Source: Phymatolithon calcareum (taxonomy: Eukaryota; Rhodophyta; Florideophyceae; Hapalidiales). From it: DNA of 64,000 nt. The stretch lies in NCBI GenBank assembly GCA_977006965.1, contig OZ345366.1, forward strand, positions 372,001 to 436,000, given 5' to 3'. The notes under the pieces were generated by a model that made no database searches, was not told the origin of the DNA, and worked only from the letters and a program-made list of their open reading frames with translations. A program made the position numbers and the translations under genes. This document shows, piece after piece, positions 1 to 10,878 of this stretch. Within the stretch, counting starts at the first letter, position 1. Every line of letters begins with the position of its first letter.

Positions 1-936
1 CGAACAAATTGTGCGGTCCCACTTTAAGACTTCGATGGATAGGGATGTTTGTGAGGACAAGGTTTAAAACCTAAGTCATCGGTTATGCTCTGGGAGCAGC
101 TTGCCGCCATACACCAACAAAACCTCAGCGCAATTGAATGGCACGTTTCCTTTGGTGTGGAGCTGCCATCGCGCTGGGCGCTCAACCTGTCCTTCGCGCA
201 ATGTTCTCAGGTGGGCTATTGCGGAGCGCATCATAGCTGAGCGCGTAACGGACATCAGGTGGAGACGGCATTTCGGACACCTAACGGTTTACAAGTGACT
301 GAACCGCGAACAAAGCCACCGTTCTTCTCATGAACGCGCCGGGCAAAACTCACTGCCTTTTCGGTGCAGCGGCGTCTGTGACATGCGCCGCCTGGGCATA
401 ACGCATTGCGCGTCGTAGGGGTCGCCAGTCTGTCTCAGTAGCTACCGTTTCGCGCATGAGGCGCTATACTGCCGGAAGACTTTCTCAAGACATACCTGGA
501 AACTCTAGACTTGTCCGCTCCGCGAACGCGAGATGTACGTCACCACGGTTCGTCGAGTGCCCGCGCAGTATGGGCATCCATATTCCCTGCAATATGCTTT
601 CCATTCGCAACCGTTTCCTTGCGCCTATGCGCTCCGCTTGAAAGTCAAAAGTTCTCCTTGATGTGGTCGTCGCGCAAAACGGCCTCCCTGGCTCAGTGGT
701 GCGCCGTTCCAGCGTGCAACACGGGCTTCAATTTCGCGAGGTCAAGCGTGTCAAGCGGACGCTGCTTGCACCGAGAGCCCTGTCGCGGGTGCGCTGCCTG
801 TCATGATACAACCTGGACTCTGCTACTACTCTCCGGAGGAGAGACAGGCAGAATTCGTTCCCACAACCACAGCAAGAACACAAGATCTTGAATTGTTTCT
901 CAATCATATACGAGAACTGTCATACACAATGTCCTA
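1..936. other. Window edge, no recognisable gene
   Basis: No open frame here looks like protein: the short frames are compositionally random and lack recognisable motifs. Part of the stretch may be upstream sequence of the F-box/LRR relic that follows. Confidence 0.5.
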
Positions 937-2631
937 TTGGAGATGGTCTCTCCAAAATGGGGAGCACAGGACAGATCAAATTGTGATATCCCTGTCCAGA
1001 AGGCCTCGACGCCCCACAACTATGTGAGCAGCGCAAACCGCGGTACTTTTTGGGAAGCTTCGGTGCGGAAAATGGACAATCTTGTTTTGGACCCTGAGCC
1101 CAAGCCATGCACAGGGGACTCAAGGCCTGCGTCTTATTTTGACATAATTCCTCAAGAAGCGGTGCTGAAAATTGTAAGGTTCACAAGCTCAAGACCTTTC
1201 GCGAAGAACTGGCCTTGCTTTGTCCGCCCGAAGGTCGCGCTTTCGCTTTTGCAGTCCAATGGCCATCTCGCATCTTCCCTTCGCCAAGCAGTCACCCATA
1301 TTGAAATTCCCAGGGAGAACAGATGTGACAAGCGGCGCACACTTGTGCTATCTCAAACCTCAGGTGCTGATATCAACTATATAATTACTGCGATTATATC
1401 TGAGTTGGGCAGTGACCTGAAAGAGGTCAGCATGCACTTCGTCTTTGTTCCAAAGCGGGCGGATTGGGACAGGTTATCGACTTGCCTCAATTTAAAGAGG
1501 TTATCACTTTTCTATCATTCGTATTGTTCCAAAACTTGTAAGCCGTGTTTGTGGGAAATATTGCCGCCACACCGGGGACGGCTGAAGGCGTTTGAACTTT
1601 CAGTTGCGACGTTTCGGCAGATTGATGCAATGGCCATTCGTGAAAATTGTAGAAATCTGGAAGTCTTCGGACTCAAAACCAGAAAGATCCGAGCCCGTAT
1701 GGATTTGCTTTGAGCGGATATTGGTCCATCGCTTCAGGAGCTGACGCTGGACAGCGACTCATGTAAGCTACAGCTCGAGAACGCCCTTGTGCATTGTGCA
1801 AATATGCTTGCGCTCAGGTGTCGCAACGTCCATTCGACAGTTCTACCTGAAGTCGCTAGTTTTTGCTGCGCCATGGAGTATAAACTAGAGTATGTCGAGA
1901 TATTGGGCTGTCATGTGACACCTGCTGATCTCGTCACAATCACAGAGGCCAACCCCATGGTAAGGATGAATGTTTCAGTGCCGGGCAACAATCTTGCTCT
2001 CTTTTTGGCTGCCATGGGATGGCATGCAAGCCGCGTAACCGTTGACGACGGACGATTATCTTGTGTGCCATATTATGAGTCGAACCGCGAAGTCGACACT
2101 ACGGTTTGCACCAACTTGGAATCTATATCCTGGGATTCGGACTTTATAACTCCATCGTTTACCGATTTTTTCTCGAAAAAGAGAGACTCGCTTTTGGAAT
2201 TTAAAGCACATAAGTGGTTTACAAGTGCCGAGGCTTTCGACGACCTCGTTTTCGAAGCCTTGCCAAGTTCAGCTGTGAATCTCGAAAAAATCGAATTGAT
2301 GAATGTCAGGCTTTTGAGAAGTTCGTTGACCGAGCTGGTGCGCAAGTGCAGAAGGATCACAACAGTTTGCATTCTCGGAGTCACAAATGATGGCATATGC
2401 CTGTGCAAACATGGAAAAGCAAGAGGTTTATCCGAACTCAATTGGGCTGTGGTTATTGACATTTTTCTTCAATTGCCACGGTTGGAACACCTCGAGCTCG
2501 GTTGTGATAATGACTGGGACGGCTTCAATTGGAGGGGTCACTTGGGGCCGGTATCCGAATTTGCCGAGGCTTGTTGGAAGGCTCGAACAAGGAATATTTC
2601 TATCCGTGTCTGTAGCATCCAATATCCGTAA
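937..2631 (+). pseudogene. F-box-like/LRR protein gene broken by one in-frame TGA
   Basis: One reading frame runs from ATG 937 to TAA 2629-2631, about 564 codons, with a single internal stop: TGA at 1711-1713. Both sides are in the same frame and are open right up to the stop, so this looks like one gene rather than two. Residues around 68-90 (YFDIIPQEAVLKI...F..) resemble an F-box-like motif. The rest alternates leucine-rich strand and helix units such as LKRLSLF, LQELTLD and LEHLELG, as in F-box/LRR substrate adaptors of SCF ubiquitin ligases. A second Met at 1072 could also be the start. The TGA may be a young disabling mutation, a readthrough site, or an assembly error. Possible remains of similar genes lie at 31024-31257 and, more weakly, around 27670-28660. 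The family assignment is by eye only. Confidence 0.55.
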
Positions 2632-3825
2632 GCGCTGACCATGGAGGAATTATGGTCGTCATGGGGGCCATGCTCGAAGGTGCACGAGCAAGTGATTTGC
2701 ACGTACGTCGTCGTCGCACTCGGCGTGGGCAGACGCGCGTGCGCCCTGAGCCTCCTCAAGAGTAGTTGCGGACTTTACGAGGGGCGATTGGCGCTCACTT
2801 TCGAGGCATCCAGCGCCCAAGCGTACGGCATCACAACCGGCGCATTCGTTCTCGAAGGTGATGTCCATCAACACAGGATCGCCTTCGAGATAGGCACGTA
2901 CTTCCTTTTCTTGGTTAATCCGAAGACGCAGCGCATCCAGCACGCGGTACTTCCCGCCGTTTTTCGCAATGCGTAATGTAACGAAAATTTGCTGTGCGTC
3001 CCGTTTGTGTTGATCTATCTTTGAACCCAGTTCCTTCGCCGGTAAAGTATTTTGTTAGCATCGCCGGCCTCGGCAGGAAACCAAATTCCAATGACTTGCT
3101 CTTCGTTTTGACATTCCCATCCGTCAGTGCAACACGCTGGAGCTCGATTGTTTTGCTGACGCGAGGGATCTCAAGGGCACCGTGTGCAGACGTCATAATT
3201 TCTGGCACCGCAGTCATTGCTACTGGTGACTCCGTGGATTGAATGGACTGTTTCCCTATCCTATGTCACAAAGTTGGGATTTACGCATACACACATGTGC
3301 ACTTCACTCTTCAAGGTGTGCTCACTGTGACTTGCTTCTTCATTATTATACATTCCCGTGTATGTCCTTTTTGGTATGCTGATTGACTCACTTGTGCTCT
3401 CGTCTTGCCTGATTTAGGTTTACCTACGTTGGACTTCTGCTGTTTCAATATGCTACGTTATGGGTTTCCGCCCACGATAAACTCTCGAGGGCCAGAGTTT
3501 GCCACCGGCAGAGCATCCCAAGACGTGTCTTCGATAGAGTTACAACTTGTCTCTCAGCCGCGACCGAGTTTGGAGTATAGCAACGTATACACCGCGCATT
3601 AGTCACTCTCCAGTCACTGCGTTCAATCTTACGAGCCATAGTTGAATTTGAATTATTTGAGGTGGCGTACTCACGTAGTGTGAGCATCCTATGAGCGACT
3701 TCAACTGCAAGAGTTTATCTTTTAGTTGCGCTTAGCGAAAACCTTGGTGTATTTGCGCAACTCCAACTCAACCATCTACACCGCATTTTGAAAGCAGTTT
3801 CCTGACTGTTCGGAAACTGGTACGG
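2632..3825. other. No supported gene; possible minus-strand coding remnants
   Basis: On the minus strand, two short open stretches in different frames (about 3217-2985 and about 3060-2659) have protein-like composition. They could be a frameshifted remnant or exons, and a GTACGT donor-like site lies at 2703-2698 on that strand. I do not recognise a family. The rest, 3240-3825, holds nothing I can name. Confidence 0.3.
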
Positions 3826-4116
3826 ATGAAAAAAGGAAGGCTGGCGTACATCGACGGCCGGTTCGTGGCCGTGGAATCTGCTGCGGCCATCGCCAAGCGT
3901 CGGAAGGCCGAGGCGGTAGCTCGTACGGCTCGTGAGAATGGGGGGAGCCCGAGTGGCGGCCCGCGCGGGATCTCAAAGGCGAAAGCCAGACCGCGTGCAC
4001 GCGGTCGAAGTGGTGGACCCGGGTCTGGAAGTGCGCGCAAGTCGAGGTCGTTCCCTGCTACGGCTAGCGGGTTGTATTACCTGCTTGCGGCTATCGACTT
4101 TGTGGAGGCAAGCTGA
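3826..4116 (+). CDS. Small basic hypothetical protein
   Basis: A 96-residue frame. The N-terminal third (MKKGRLAYIDGRFVAVESAA, then a Lys/Arg/Ala helix) looks protein-like, and the remainder is Gly/Pro/Arg/Ser-rich and low in complexity. The frame stays open upstream to about 3738, so the true start may be earlier or in another exon. Downstream are a GGA-repeat tract and an AATAAA at 4475-4480 that could serve as polyadenylation signal. I do not recognise the family. High GC alone could keep such a frame open, so it may be spurious. Confidence 0.33.
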   Translation: MKKGRLAYIDGRFVAVESAAAIAKRRKAEAVARTARENGGSPSGGPRGISKAKARPRARGRSGGPGSGSARKSRSFPATASGLYYLLAAIDFVEAS

Positions 4117-4996
4117 GGTGGAGGGAGGACAGAAGGAGGAGGAGGAGGAGGAGGAGGATTTTGGTGATGTGTATAATTGTATTCTAAGGCCGCGCTTTGT
4201 GGCGTGTTGATATCGTTCATTCTTGTTTTCATTTTGCAAGATTTTTCTTGTGGTTTCTTACCTGACGACGCTAGCCGTTAAGTCCGTGCACGCATGCGCG
4301 GTTTCTTGCTTGCTTTGTTCCTGTCGGCTTACTACGTTTTTGATAACATCTGGTTGACGGATGTGCTGCTTCACGGATGTGTGCTTAGCTGTGTTTGTTT
4401 GTATAGTATGGTATTGTGTACTGTAGAGTGTAGTCAGTCGATAGAGCGAGAGCTTTATTCTTTTTTTGTATTCCAATAAACATCGACACACATCTTCTTC
4501 ATGCGCCAACGTGCCACCCACCGCTGGCGGGCTGGCTGTTCTTGGAATCTCACCTCGGTTGAGTTGAGTGAACAGGCAAACTATTGGTGTGAGTATCCAT
4601 GCGATGCAGGTGCGACGTGCGGCATCATTGGTGTTCAGGACGGACATCACCGGCGGGAGATTATATTCCACGTCAGAATTAGCGGCAGCTACTGTTTTCC
4701 GAATACTGTACCGAATCTCGTTTTCTGTCACACGTCATTGAAAAGTGGACGAATTCCAGCACTGGAATTCGCAACAAACGCGTGCCGACCCACTTCTGCC
4801 GTTCCGTCTCAGTGCTGCAGTACGCATAATCGAGCCCCCCACCAGTGCGTCCGACGACACCCCATAATGGACAATGTTTACTGTACATCATGTTTAGCCA
4901 CAATGACCGCCCGCCTTAATGAAATCCTAGCCCCCCCCCCCCCCCCCCAACACAGTAGTCCCTTCGCCCCGCTACCGCAGTCCCTCTCCGTCGCGC
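4117..4996. other. Gap with simple repeats, AATAAA and a palindrome
   Basis: Holds a (GGA)n tract at about 4130-4157, AATAAA at 4475-4480, a 9-bp-arm inverted repeat at 4751-4770 (GAATTCCAG, 2-nt loop, CTGGAATTC), an 18-base C run at 4931-4948, and TACTGTA at 4419 and 4879. Long frames on both strands look random. Confidence 0.6.
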
Positions 4997-5398
4997 TCAC
5001 CGCCAATCCTTAACAATGACCAAATGCACAGTAAGAAACACACCAACAAGCATGGCGAGTCCCGCCCAAGTGGCGCGCGCCGACCACGTCATAAAAGTCT
5101 CCCTCGACAACTCTGGCAGCTTGAACGCAACCCGCTGCTTGCGCTCATCATTGTCGCGTCGTCCGACCTGCAGCGGCTGTGCAGCGTCCTCCTCAAAATC
5201 ACGCACTAGCTGCGACTCGCCTTCCGGCAACGCACTACCGCGCGAGGCGCGCGCACGCCGCTTTCGCGCGCCGCCACCGCGCGTTTTCTTCTTCTTTGCC
5301 GCGCACACAATGGGGCACGACGATCGGTCCACCGTGCCGCACCCGCTTCTCCGGCGCAGCACCACCGGCGCGAGGAAGGCGGTCGTATGGCCCGCCAT
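4997..5398 (-). CDS. Putative plastid-targeted single-TM protein
   Basis: 133 residues. The first 55 are Ala/Arg/Ser/Cys-rich and strongly basic (KKKKTRGGGARKRRARASR), which suits a plastid presequence. An acidic stretch (DFEEDAA) and a charged linker follow. Near the C-terminus is one clear hydrophobic segment, about residues 109-129 (WAGLAMLVGVFLTVHLVIV), ending in KDWR. Such an architecture, soluble N-side plus one C-terminal TM, occurs in small thylakoid or envelope subunits such as SecE, but I do not see SecE's conserved residues, so the function stays open. The start is an ATG; 182 bp separate it from the divergent LRR gene at 5581. That shared promoter contains GTACTGTACTG. Confidence 0.55.
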   Translation of the reverse strand: MAGHTTAFLAPVVLRRRSGCGTVDRSSCPIVCAAKKKKTRGGGARKRRARASRGSALPEGESQLVRDFEEDAAQPLQVGRRDNDERKQRVAFKLPELSRETFMTWSARATWAGLAMLVGVFLTVHLVIVKDWR

Positions 5399-5580
5399 TC
5401 GTGCCGTGCCGATCCGCGATCAGATGCACTTGCTGCCTTGCGCTGGCAGAGCAGAAGGTGATCGGGAGATCTCGCAGTGGGACGTGTGATACGGTAGCTG
5501 CTTCCAGACAATATCATACACAATCGGATGCACTGCCAGCGGGACATCATTCCCGTCTCGTACTGTACTGTGCACACTGA

Positions 5581-6261
5581 ATGGCTTTTGTGTCTATCGT
5601 GCCTCTTGCGCGGCGACCGCGGTCGGAGCACATCCGGAAGGAAGGCCGCATCCGACCGCGATGCGCGTTCGACGCCAGCGGTGCCGTTCTCTTCGCCTCC
5701 GGCAGCTCGCTGCGCGGCGCAGCAGCCATCTCGCTCGCAGCTGAGATACGCGCGGCAGGTGCCGCGAGTACCACGCTGCTGGCCATCGACGGGGCAGGAA
5801 TTGGGGATGATGGCGCACGTGCACTCGCGGACGCGTTGCATGCACTGCCAATGTTGGAGGAGGCGGTGGTGGGGCGGAATGAGATCGGAGACGATGCGTG
5901 CGCTGCGCTTGTAGACTCGATGCCGGCCAGTTTGCGCGTGCTCGACATTGCGGGAAACTACGCAGGGGTGCAGACAGGATGTGCTATCGCACGGCTGATT
6001 GCGCGGAGCAGGTGTTTGACTCATGTATACGTCATGCGACAGAAGGGAGAGGGAATCGGCGATGATGGGGTGAAGGCATGGCCGGAGGCGGTGCGGGAAA
6101 ACGGGGAGAATGGGGGAGTGTTCTGGTTTGCGAATGTGGATGGGAATGGGATTTCGGAGGGTAGTATGCGGGACATTTTCGAAGCTTGCCGGCATGTGCG
6201 ACGGTGTGTTTTCCCGTACTCAAAGTACCCGGGCTACAACCCTACTCGCGAGGAAGTGTGA
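5581..6261 (+). CDS. Leucine-rich repeat (RNI-like) protein
   Basis: 226 residues. After an N-terminal region of about 45 residues, repeats of the ribonuclease-inhibitor type occur: IDGAGIGDDGARALADAL at about 69-86, then VGRNEIGDDACAALVDSM, then LRVLDIAGN, and later GIGDDGVKAW and VDGNGISEGSMRDI. The GIGDDGxxAL signature marks alternating strand and helix units that form a curved protein-binding surface. No extra catalytic domain is visible, so a scaffold or adaptor role is likely. The ATG is only 14 bases downstream of a TACTGTA word. Read-through upstream is stopped, which supports this start. Confidence 0.75.
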   Translation: MAFVSIVPLARRPRSEHIRKEGRIRPRCAFDASGAVLFASGSSLRGAAAISLAAEIRAAGAASTTLLAIDGAGIGDDGARALADALHALPMLEEAVVGRNEIGDDACAALVDSMPASLRVLDIAGNYAGVQTGCAIARLIARSRCLTHVYVMRQKGEGIGDDGVKAWPEAVRENGENGGVFWFANVDGNGISEGSMRDIFEACRHVRRCVFPYSKYPGYNPTREEV

Positions 6262-7935
6262 GAGATTGTGTGTAGCAATGGGAAGGCTGACTTTTGCAAC
6301 AACGTTGAGCACGGAAAGCCGGTCTGCTTCGATACCGACAGGCAGTCCAAGATGATCTGCATGTTCGAGTATGCATGGTATATTGTAGACATTTCGTCAA
6401 GACCTCCCCGGTGTATGTTTACAAACACATAGTTCCGTGGAGCATCCTACATTGTTTCCAACCCGGGTAATCCCTTTGAAGTACGGCGGCTGAAGAATGG
6501 CTGCATAGAGATATGGATATTAAGCTCCCCGAAGGTCTGCACGTTGTGCAACTTCGAGCTGTTGTGACATCAAGTACCACTCGTATCTGTAAAAGTCTAC
6601 TGCATCCGTAAGGATGTGGAGTTGTTCCAGGACAACTTCAAAGACCGCAATAAAGACGAAGAAGAGTTCCGTGGCAAATGTAGCAGGAAGAACAGGATAT
6701 CAGCGATATGGCGTTGCGCCGTATGTGCGTGTGTCACAGAGAAGAAATGTCTTTTAAAGGTGAAATCAAGGGGTATAACAAGTTTGAGATTCGTTTTCGC
6801 GTTGCATCAGATTACTGTGTTGAATTTTGCAAGATAAAACGACAAGCTAGCATGCATGCGCACTATCAAGTGGGGAAGCATCACGATTGGTTTGGTTCGG
6901 ATGAATTCGGATGAAGGAAGAGAGAAAGGTAGAGAAAAAGGGTGCTTGCAATTAGCTACTGTATCTGCTGCAGCACAAGTAGAAAGGAAGCAACTTGTTT
7001 ATATGCCAGCGCCAGTTCTACTTTCCGCTCCGAACTTCATTGACGTTCTCTCTGTACTCACTCCTGTCCAGCCCCTAGTTACTGTAGGTGCATGGTCAGC
7101 AACGTAGATCGGGTCGAGAACAACTACATACTACAGTGAGTGCAGTATGTGACCCACCGTCTACTCAGCAGTCGCGGCGCATTTCTTGTCCCGCGAGAGC
7201 TGTACGGTGCGTTCTTTACTGTAGTGGTACTGCTGGACGTGATTCAGATTACGTGTCAAGTTGGAGTACGCATATAGATGACCGTCACCACCCTCATGAT
7301 GAGGGTGTCGTTGTGAATGAGGTACGGCGAAAAAGCCGAGGTTTTTTTCGAAAGTTCAAGCTTTTGAAAAAAAAAGCTTCAGATAAGAACGCGCGCTTAT
7401 GGTGGCGGACACGGAATGGAACAAGTGAAACAATAGAAACTCGTGCCCCCCTGCACGCGTGCCTGCGCACATTACATCACCACATTCGCTCTTGTCCACA
7501 CTGTAATTTTCTGTCCTGCGGGTCGTGGACGTACAGAACGGTATTGCTGGCAGTAATTGCCGTTTTATGATACAGTATCTGTATGATCTTCCTGTCCTCC
7601 ATCAGTAATTACGCCTCTCTCCGCTCTTCCCGTCCGCTTACACAACACTACAATCTATAGGCAGTCTTCAGACCTTATAATTCTACAGTCCTCCATTGTG
7701 ACATGCCATTTCAACTTCACTGACTTCGACATTGTCCACGGTCACTCACAACCCCGTTCGCAACTTGTTCCGCTTTGTGTCAATATTAGCCTTCCACCTT
7801 GTGCCTCAACACTCTTATCGAAACTGCGCTTCATCGTTTCTGCACCACGTCATCAACGACTTTATCACGCTCGCTCGCCGTCACCACAGTCAAGTCCATC
7901 GGCGCATGGGGGGCGCCGCGCCGCGGTGAAACCCA
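6262..7935. other. Long gap, no supported gene
   Basis: About 6660-6914 (+) has a short frame with protein-like composition (for example KGEIKGYNKFEIRFRVAS), possibly a decayed element, but it has no recognisable domain. There is an inverted repeat at 7289-7307 (CACCCTCAT-type arms around one base) and TACWGTA words at 6957, 7080, 7217 and 7571. The last 350 bases are the likely promoter and 5'UTR of the transporter gene. Confidence 0.5.
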
Positions 7936-8988
7936 ATGGCCGTCGCCTCCCTCCTCCCGCCGGTCGGCGCCTCAGGTCTGAAACCCCCACTACCGGTCGT
8001 CCACTCCCCCCCTAGACTTCCCCGAATAGGCCGCGCCCGAGCCGTCGAGGCACTAACATGTGCCGCAGCGGTAATGGGCTCGCTCATGCTCTACTCCGTG
8101 CTACAGGAACGAATCATGACAAGGCCGTACGAGGTTCAAGGTGTGGCATCATTTTTCAAACACTCCCTCTTCCTCGTCCTCGTCAACCGTATCACTGCCG
8201 TCGTCGTCTTCGTCGCGGTAATTGTCGCGCGTGCTCGATATGCCGATTTTAAAAGTACGGCACCTCTTTATCACTACGTCGCCATTTCCCTCTCCAACGT
8301 TGTCGCCACCAGCTGTCAGTACGAAGCCCTCAAATGGCTCACTTTTCCCACTGTCACTATCGGCAAATGCGCAAAGATGCTGCCCGTCATGATCATTCTC
8401 AATCTGCGCAAGAAGAAAAGATATTCGGGTGAAGATTTTGCCATCGCCTGTGTCGTTCTCGCCGGTTGCGCCATTATGATTTCCGCCGGTAACGTCGCCG
8501 TGAAGCGGGTCGGGGGCACTGATGAAGACACGGCATTCGGTTTCGCGCTCATGAGCGCGTATTTGCTTTTCGATGCTATAACCTCGACGTATCAACAGCG
8601 TCTTTTCGAACGCTACGATATGTCAGTCAGCAACCAGATGCTTTTTATCAACATTTCATCCGTTGGTATATCCCTATTCGGTCTCGTCGTATCCGGTGGA
8701 TTCTCAGAGTCTCTTGCCTTTATCAATGAGTACCCGCGAATTGCGCCGGACATTGCCACTCTCTCACTCTCCGCCGTCGCTGGACAGTTTGCCATTTCTT
8801 ACACTATCCAGTCATTCGGGGCGCTTTTGTACGCCGGTATCATGACGACGCGCCAGTTTTTCTCTGTCCTGGCTAGCGATATTATATTCAAGCATGGCTT
8901 GTCAGTGAAGCAGTGGGCAGGTGCGGTCATGGTTTTCTCGGCCCTGTTTTTTAAGCTATGGCGAAAGGCAATCCGAGACGGCGAATGA
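7936..8988 (+). CDS. UAA-family nucleotide-sulfate/sugar transporter (PAPS-transporter-like)
   Basis: 350 residues with about nine to ten hydrophobic segments from residue 40 onward. Motifs match the UAA (SLC35B) family: QYEALKWLTFPTVTIGKCAKMLPVM in the middle and GALLYAGIMTTRQFFSVLAS near the C-terminus, where family members have the ALVFATIMTTRQ-type signature. The QYEAL...K..K.(L/I)PVM segment is closest to SLC35B2/B3, which exchange PAPS for nucleotide across the Golgi membrane. A PAPS transporter would suit an organism that makes sulfated galactans, but a UDP-sugar substrate cannot be excluded from sequence alone. The ATG at 7936 precedes a short Pro-rich cytosolic N-terminus. The C-terminus (KLWRKAIRDGE) has a dilysine-like basic character but no strict KKXX signal. 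Confidence 0.88.
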   Translation: MAVASLLPPVGASGLKPPLPVVHSPPRLPRIGRARAVEALTCAAAVMGSLMLYSVLQERIMTRPYEVQGVASFFKHSLFLVLVNRITAVVVFVAVIVARARYADFKSTAPLYHYVAISLSNVVATSCQYEALKWLTFPTVTIGKCAKMLPVMIILNLRKKKRYSGEDFAIACVVLAGCAIMISAGNVAVKRVGGTDEDTAFGFALMSAYLLFDAITSTYQQRLFERYDMSVSNQMLFINISSVGISLFGLVVSGGFSESLAFINEYPRIAPDIATLSLSAVAGQFAISYTIQSFGALLYAGIMTTRQFFSVLASDIIFKHGLSVKQWAGAVMVFSALFFKLWRKAIRDGE

Positions 8989-10018
8989 GTCGTGCACACC
9001 ATTTTTTGGCCCACAGTGCCCGCCCGCTCGAGCTGTGCTGTGCTGTCGTCGTGCTAGATAATCGCGTAAGAGACATCTGTCTCTGGCATGCGCCGGCGTT
9101 CGACTGTTCAATGGTATCACTTCCCGAAGTTTTTTGACTTGATGCTCCTTTTGGGATAACTCCACGACATGACTGGAGTCATGTCCACTTTTTATGTACA
9201 GTGTGATTGTAGCCCACGGCATTAGCCGCGGTATAGGGAACCTTTCTATTTAGATCTCGTTCCCCGCTATTGAACGGATATTACCACCCGTGCAGCATAA
9301 TTAACTTGGCTTCCCCCTCTCACTACACTTTCCCTCTCAACCAGAACAAACCACCTTGATTAAACTTACTTTACTGTACTATACTGTGCCTTTTCTTTTG
9401 CCTCTCTGGCAGCATTATTTCTTTCACCGGTTGGAAAAATCAAAAGACCGTCGCGTCCAACAAAGTTCCTCTTACGCATATCGAACTCGAAATTTTCTGC
9501 GATGTATAGTGCATGCGTTGATTTTCAAATTAACAAAACGACCATTCCGCCTTCTCATGCGGAATATGATGAGGTGAGGTGCATCTTCAGCGTACAGTAG
9601 GTCTGTCTCACTTGTTGCCTTTTGAGGAGCAATCGCGCGCACCTGACTGATCTAATTCATGCATGAATTAGATCGAACAACGAAGTACCGACAGTTTGCA
9701 TTACATCTTGTGACTAAGGCTCACGCTCGCCAATTCACACACAGCCTCGATACCCCCATCATGAGGGTATCTATCGAGGGTGATGATCATGGTAATGCAA
9801 TGCGATGCGATCCAAAGTAGGCACATGTCACAGAATTCGTGAGTATAGCATTGTCTTGCAGCTTATACAGTAAAAGTGCGTGAAGCACTCTAAAAATACA
9901 GTATCCCGGCTCAATCAATGCCAATTGGAGGAGGAAAATTTCACCTCACATTCATTTCTCAGAGTGCAATGCGCTTGTCCAAACTCAAAATTTTGACAAC
10001 TTTCAGTCGCGTCGCGCA
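8989..10018. other. Gap with a perfect 26-bp palindrome and a nested hairpin
   Basis: No gene seen. A perfect 26-bp palindrome lies at 9649-9674. A nested inverted repeat lies at 9745-9779 (outer arms CCTCGATA/TATCGAGG, inner GATACCC/GGGTATC). TACWGTA words at 9372, 9593, 9866 and 9897 lead up to the elongase gene. Confidence 0.6.
9649..9674. repeat. Perfect 26-bp palindrome
   Basis: Two 13-base halves beginning GATCTAATTCATG are exact reverse complements with no spacer. It is one of several unrelated palindromes in the intergenic gaps of this window. Confidence 0.9.
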
Positions 10019-10864
10019 ATGGACTTGTTCACCGTCCCTGACTACCGTAGTTGTACTGCGCACGCCAGCAGTTGGAGCGATTTGCTCGTCGGCGCCCGAT
10101 CTTGCTGGCGGCATCCAATGTCGTCATCCGCGCTCTCTTCGCCACATTTTTTGACATTCGCGTTACTTATCTATTGGGGGGTCCTTTTGGTGCTACGGGT
10201 TGCGCTTCGCGGAGGGCGGGCTCCGTTTGCGGACTCTCAAATATTCTTGTTCTTCGCGAGTGCACATAATGCCGTGCTTGCGTTGGGTTCACTGGTCATG
10301 CTAGTTGGCATATCCGGGGCATTGGTTGATGTATCGCGCGGAGCTGGGGGCGTGCGCACAACACTCTGCACACCTGTTGGTGAGCGCATGCCTGCAGCAC
10401 TCGAAAAATGGATGTACATCTTCTATGTGAGCAAATATTATGAGTTTTTGGACACCATTCTCCTTGTCGTTCGCGGTCGCCCTATAACGCTGCTGCATCT
10501 CTGGCATCATTCTTCGGTCGCAGTCGAGACTCGAGCATGGCTCGATTATGGCCTGACTCTCGGGGCGTACGGCATGTGGTTCAATTCGCTCATTCATGTC
10601 GTAATGTACTCGTATTATTTTTGCGCCCTGCTCAAGATCCGGTTTCCATTCAAACAGCTGATTACTGTGACCCAAATTGTGCAATTTTTGACCAGCTTCT
10701 TCTTCATCTTTCCTTTCCTCCGCTACAGCAAGGAGGACGGTGGTTGCACTGGATCTACTGCTCTTCTCTTCTCTGCATTTTTGAATGGCTCATATCTCAT
10801 CCTCTTTCTTCGATTTTATCTCAAAACTTACGCAAGAACCTCAAAGGCGGAAAAGAAAGAGTGA
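10019..10864 (+). CDS. ELO-type very-long-chain fatty-acid elongase (3-ketoacyl-CoA synthase)
   Basis: 281 residues, the usual length for the ELO family. It carries the family's signature blocks in order: KYYEFLDT (139-146), the histidine box HLWHH (160-164), then the WFNSLIHVVMYSYYF segment (187-201). There are about seven hydrophobic spans. The family catalyses the condensation step of acyl-chain elongation in the ER, joining malonyl-CoA to an acyl-CoA. The histidine box HxxHH is intact, so the enzyme should be active. A leucine before the second histidine pair does not by itself tell saturated from polyunsaturated substrates. The lysine-rich C-terminus (SKAEKKE) resembles an ER-retrieval dilysine signal. 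Just past the stop are a GAGT microsatellite and, at 11303-11308, AATAAA. Confidence 0.94.
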   Translation: MDLFTVPDYRSCTAHASSWSDLLVGARSCWRHPMSSSALSSPHFLTFALLIYWGVLLVLRVALRGGRAPFADSQIFLFFASAHNAVLALGSLVMLVGISGALVDVSRGAGGVRTTLCTPVGERMPAALEKWMYIFYVSKYYEFLDTILLVVRGRPITLLHLWHHSSVAVETRAWLDYGLTLGAYGMWFNSLIHVVMYSYYFCALLKIRFPFKQLITVTQIVQFLTSFFFIFPFLRYSKEDGGCTGSTALLFSAFLNGSYLILFLRFYLKTYARTSKAEKKE

Positions 10865-10878
10865 GTGAGTGAGTGAGT
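10861..10878. repeat. (GAGT)n microsatellite
   Basis: About four tandem GAGT/AGTG units begin at the elongase stop codon and run into its 3' flank. Confidence 0.85.

Noticed and set aside
1711-1713. TGA as selenocysteine codon in the F-box/LRR gene
   Set aside because: No SECIS-like structure was recognised downstream, and the family is not known for Sec; a disabling mutation or error is simpler.
4258-4731. 157-codon minus-strand frame
   Set aside because: Composition is random, and it overlaps what looks like a plus-strand 3' region with AATAAA.
4501-5013. 170-codon plus-strand frame
   Set aside because: It runs through the 18-base C tract and the EcoRI-like palindrome and has no protein-like pattern.
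5206-6195. 329-codon minus-strand frame overlapping the LRR gene
   Set aside because: Arg/His/Cys-rich antisense shadow; it overlaps two better-supported genes.
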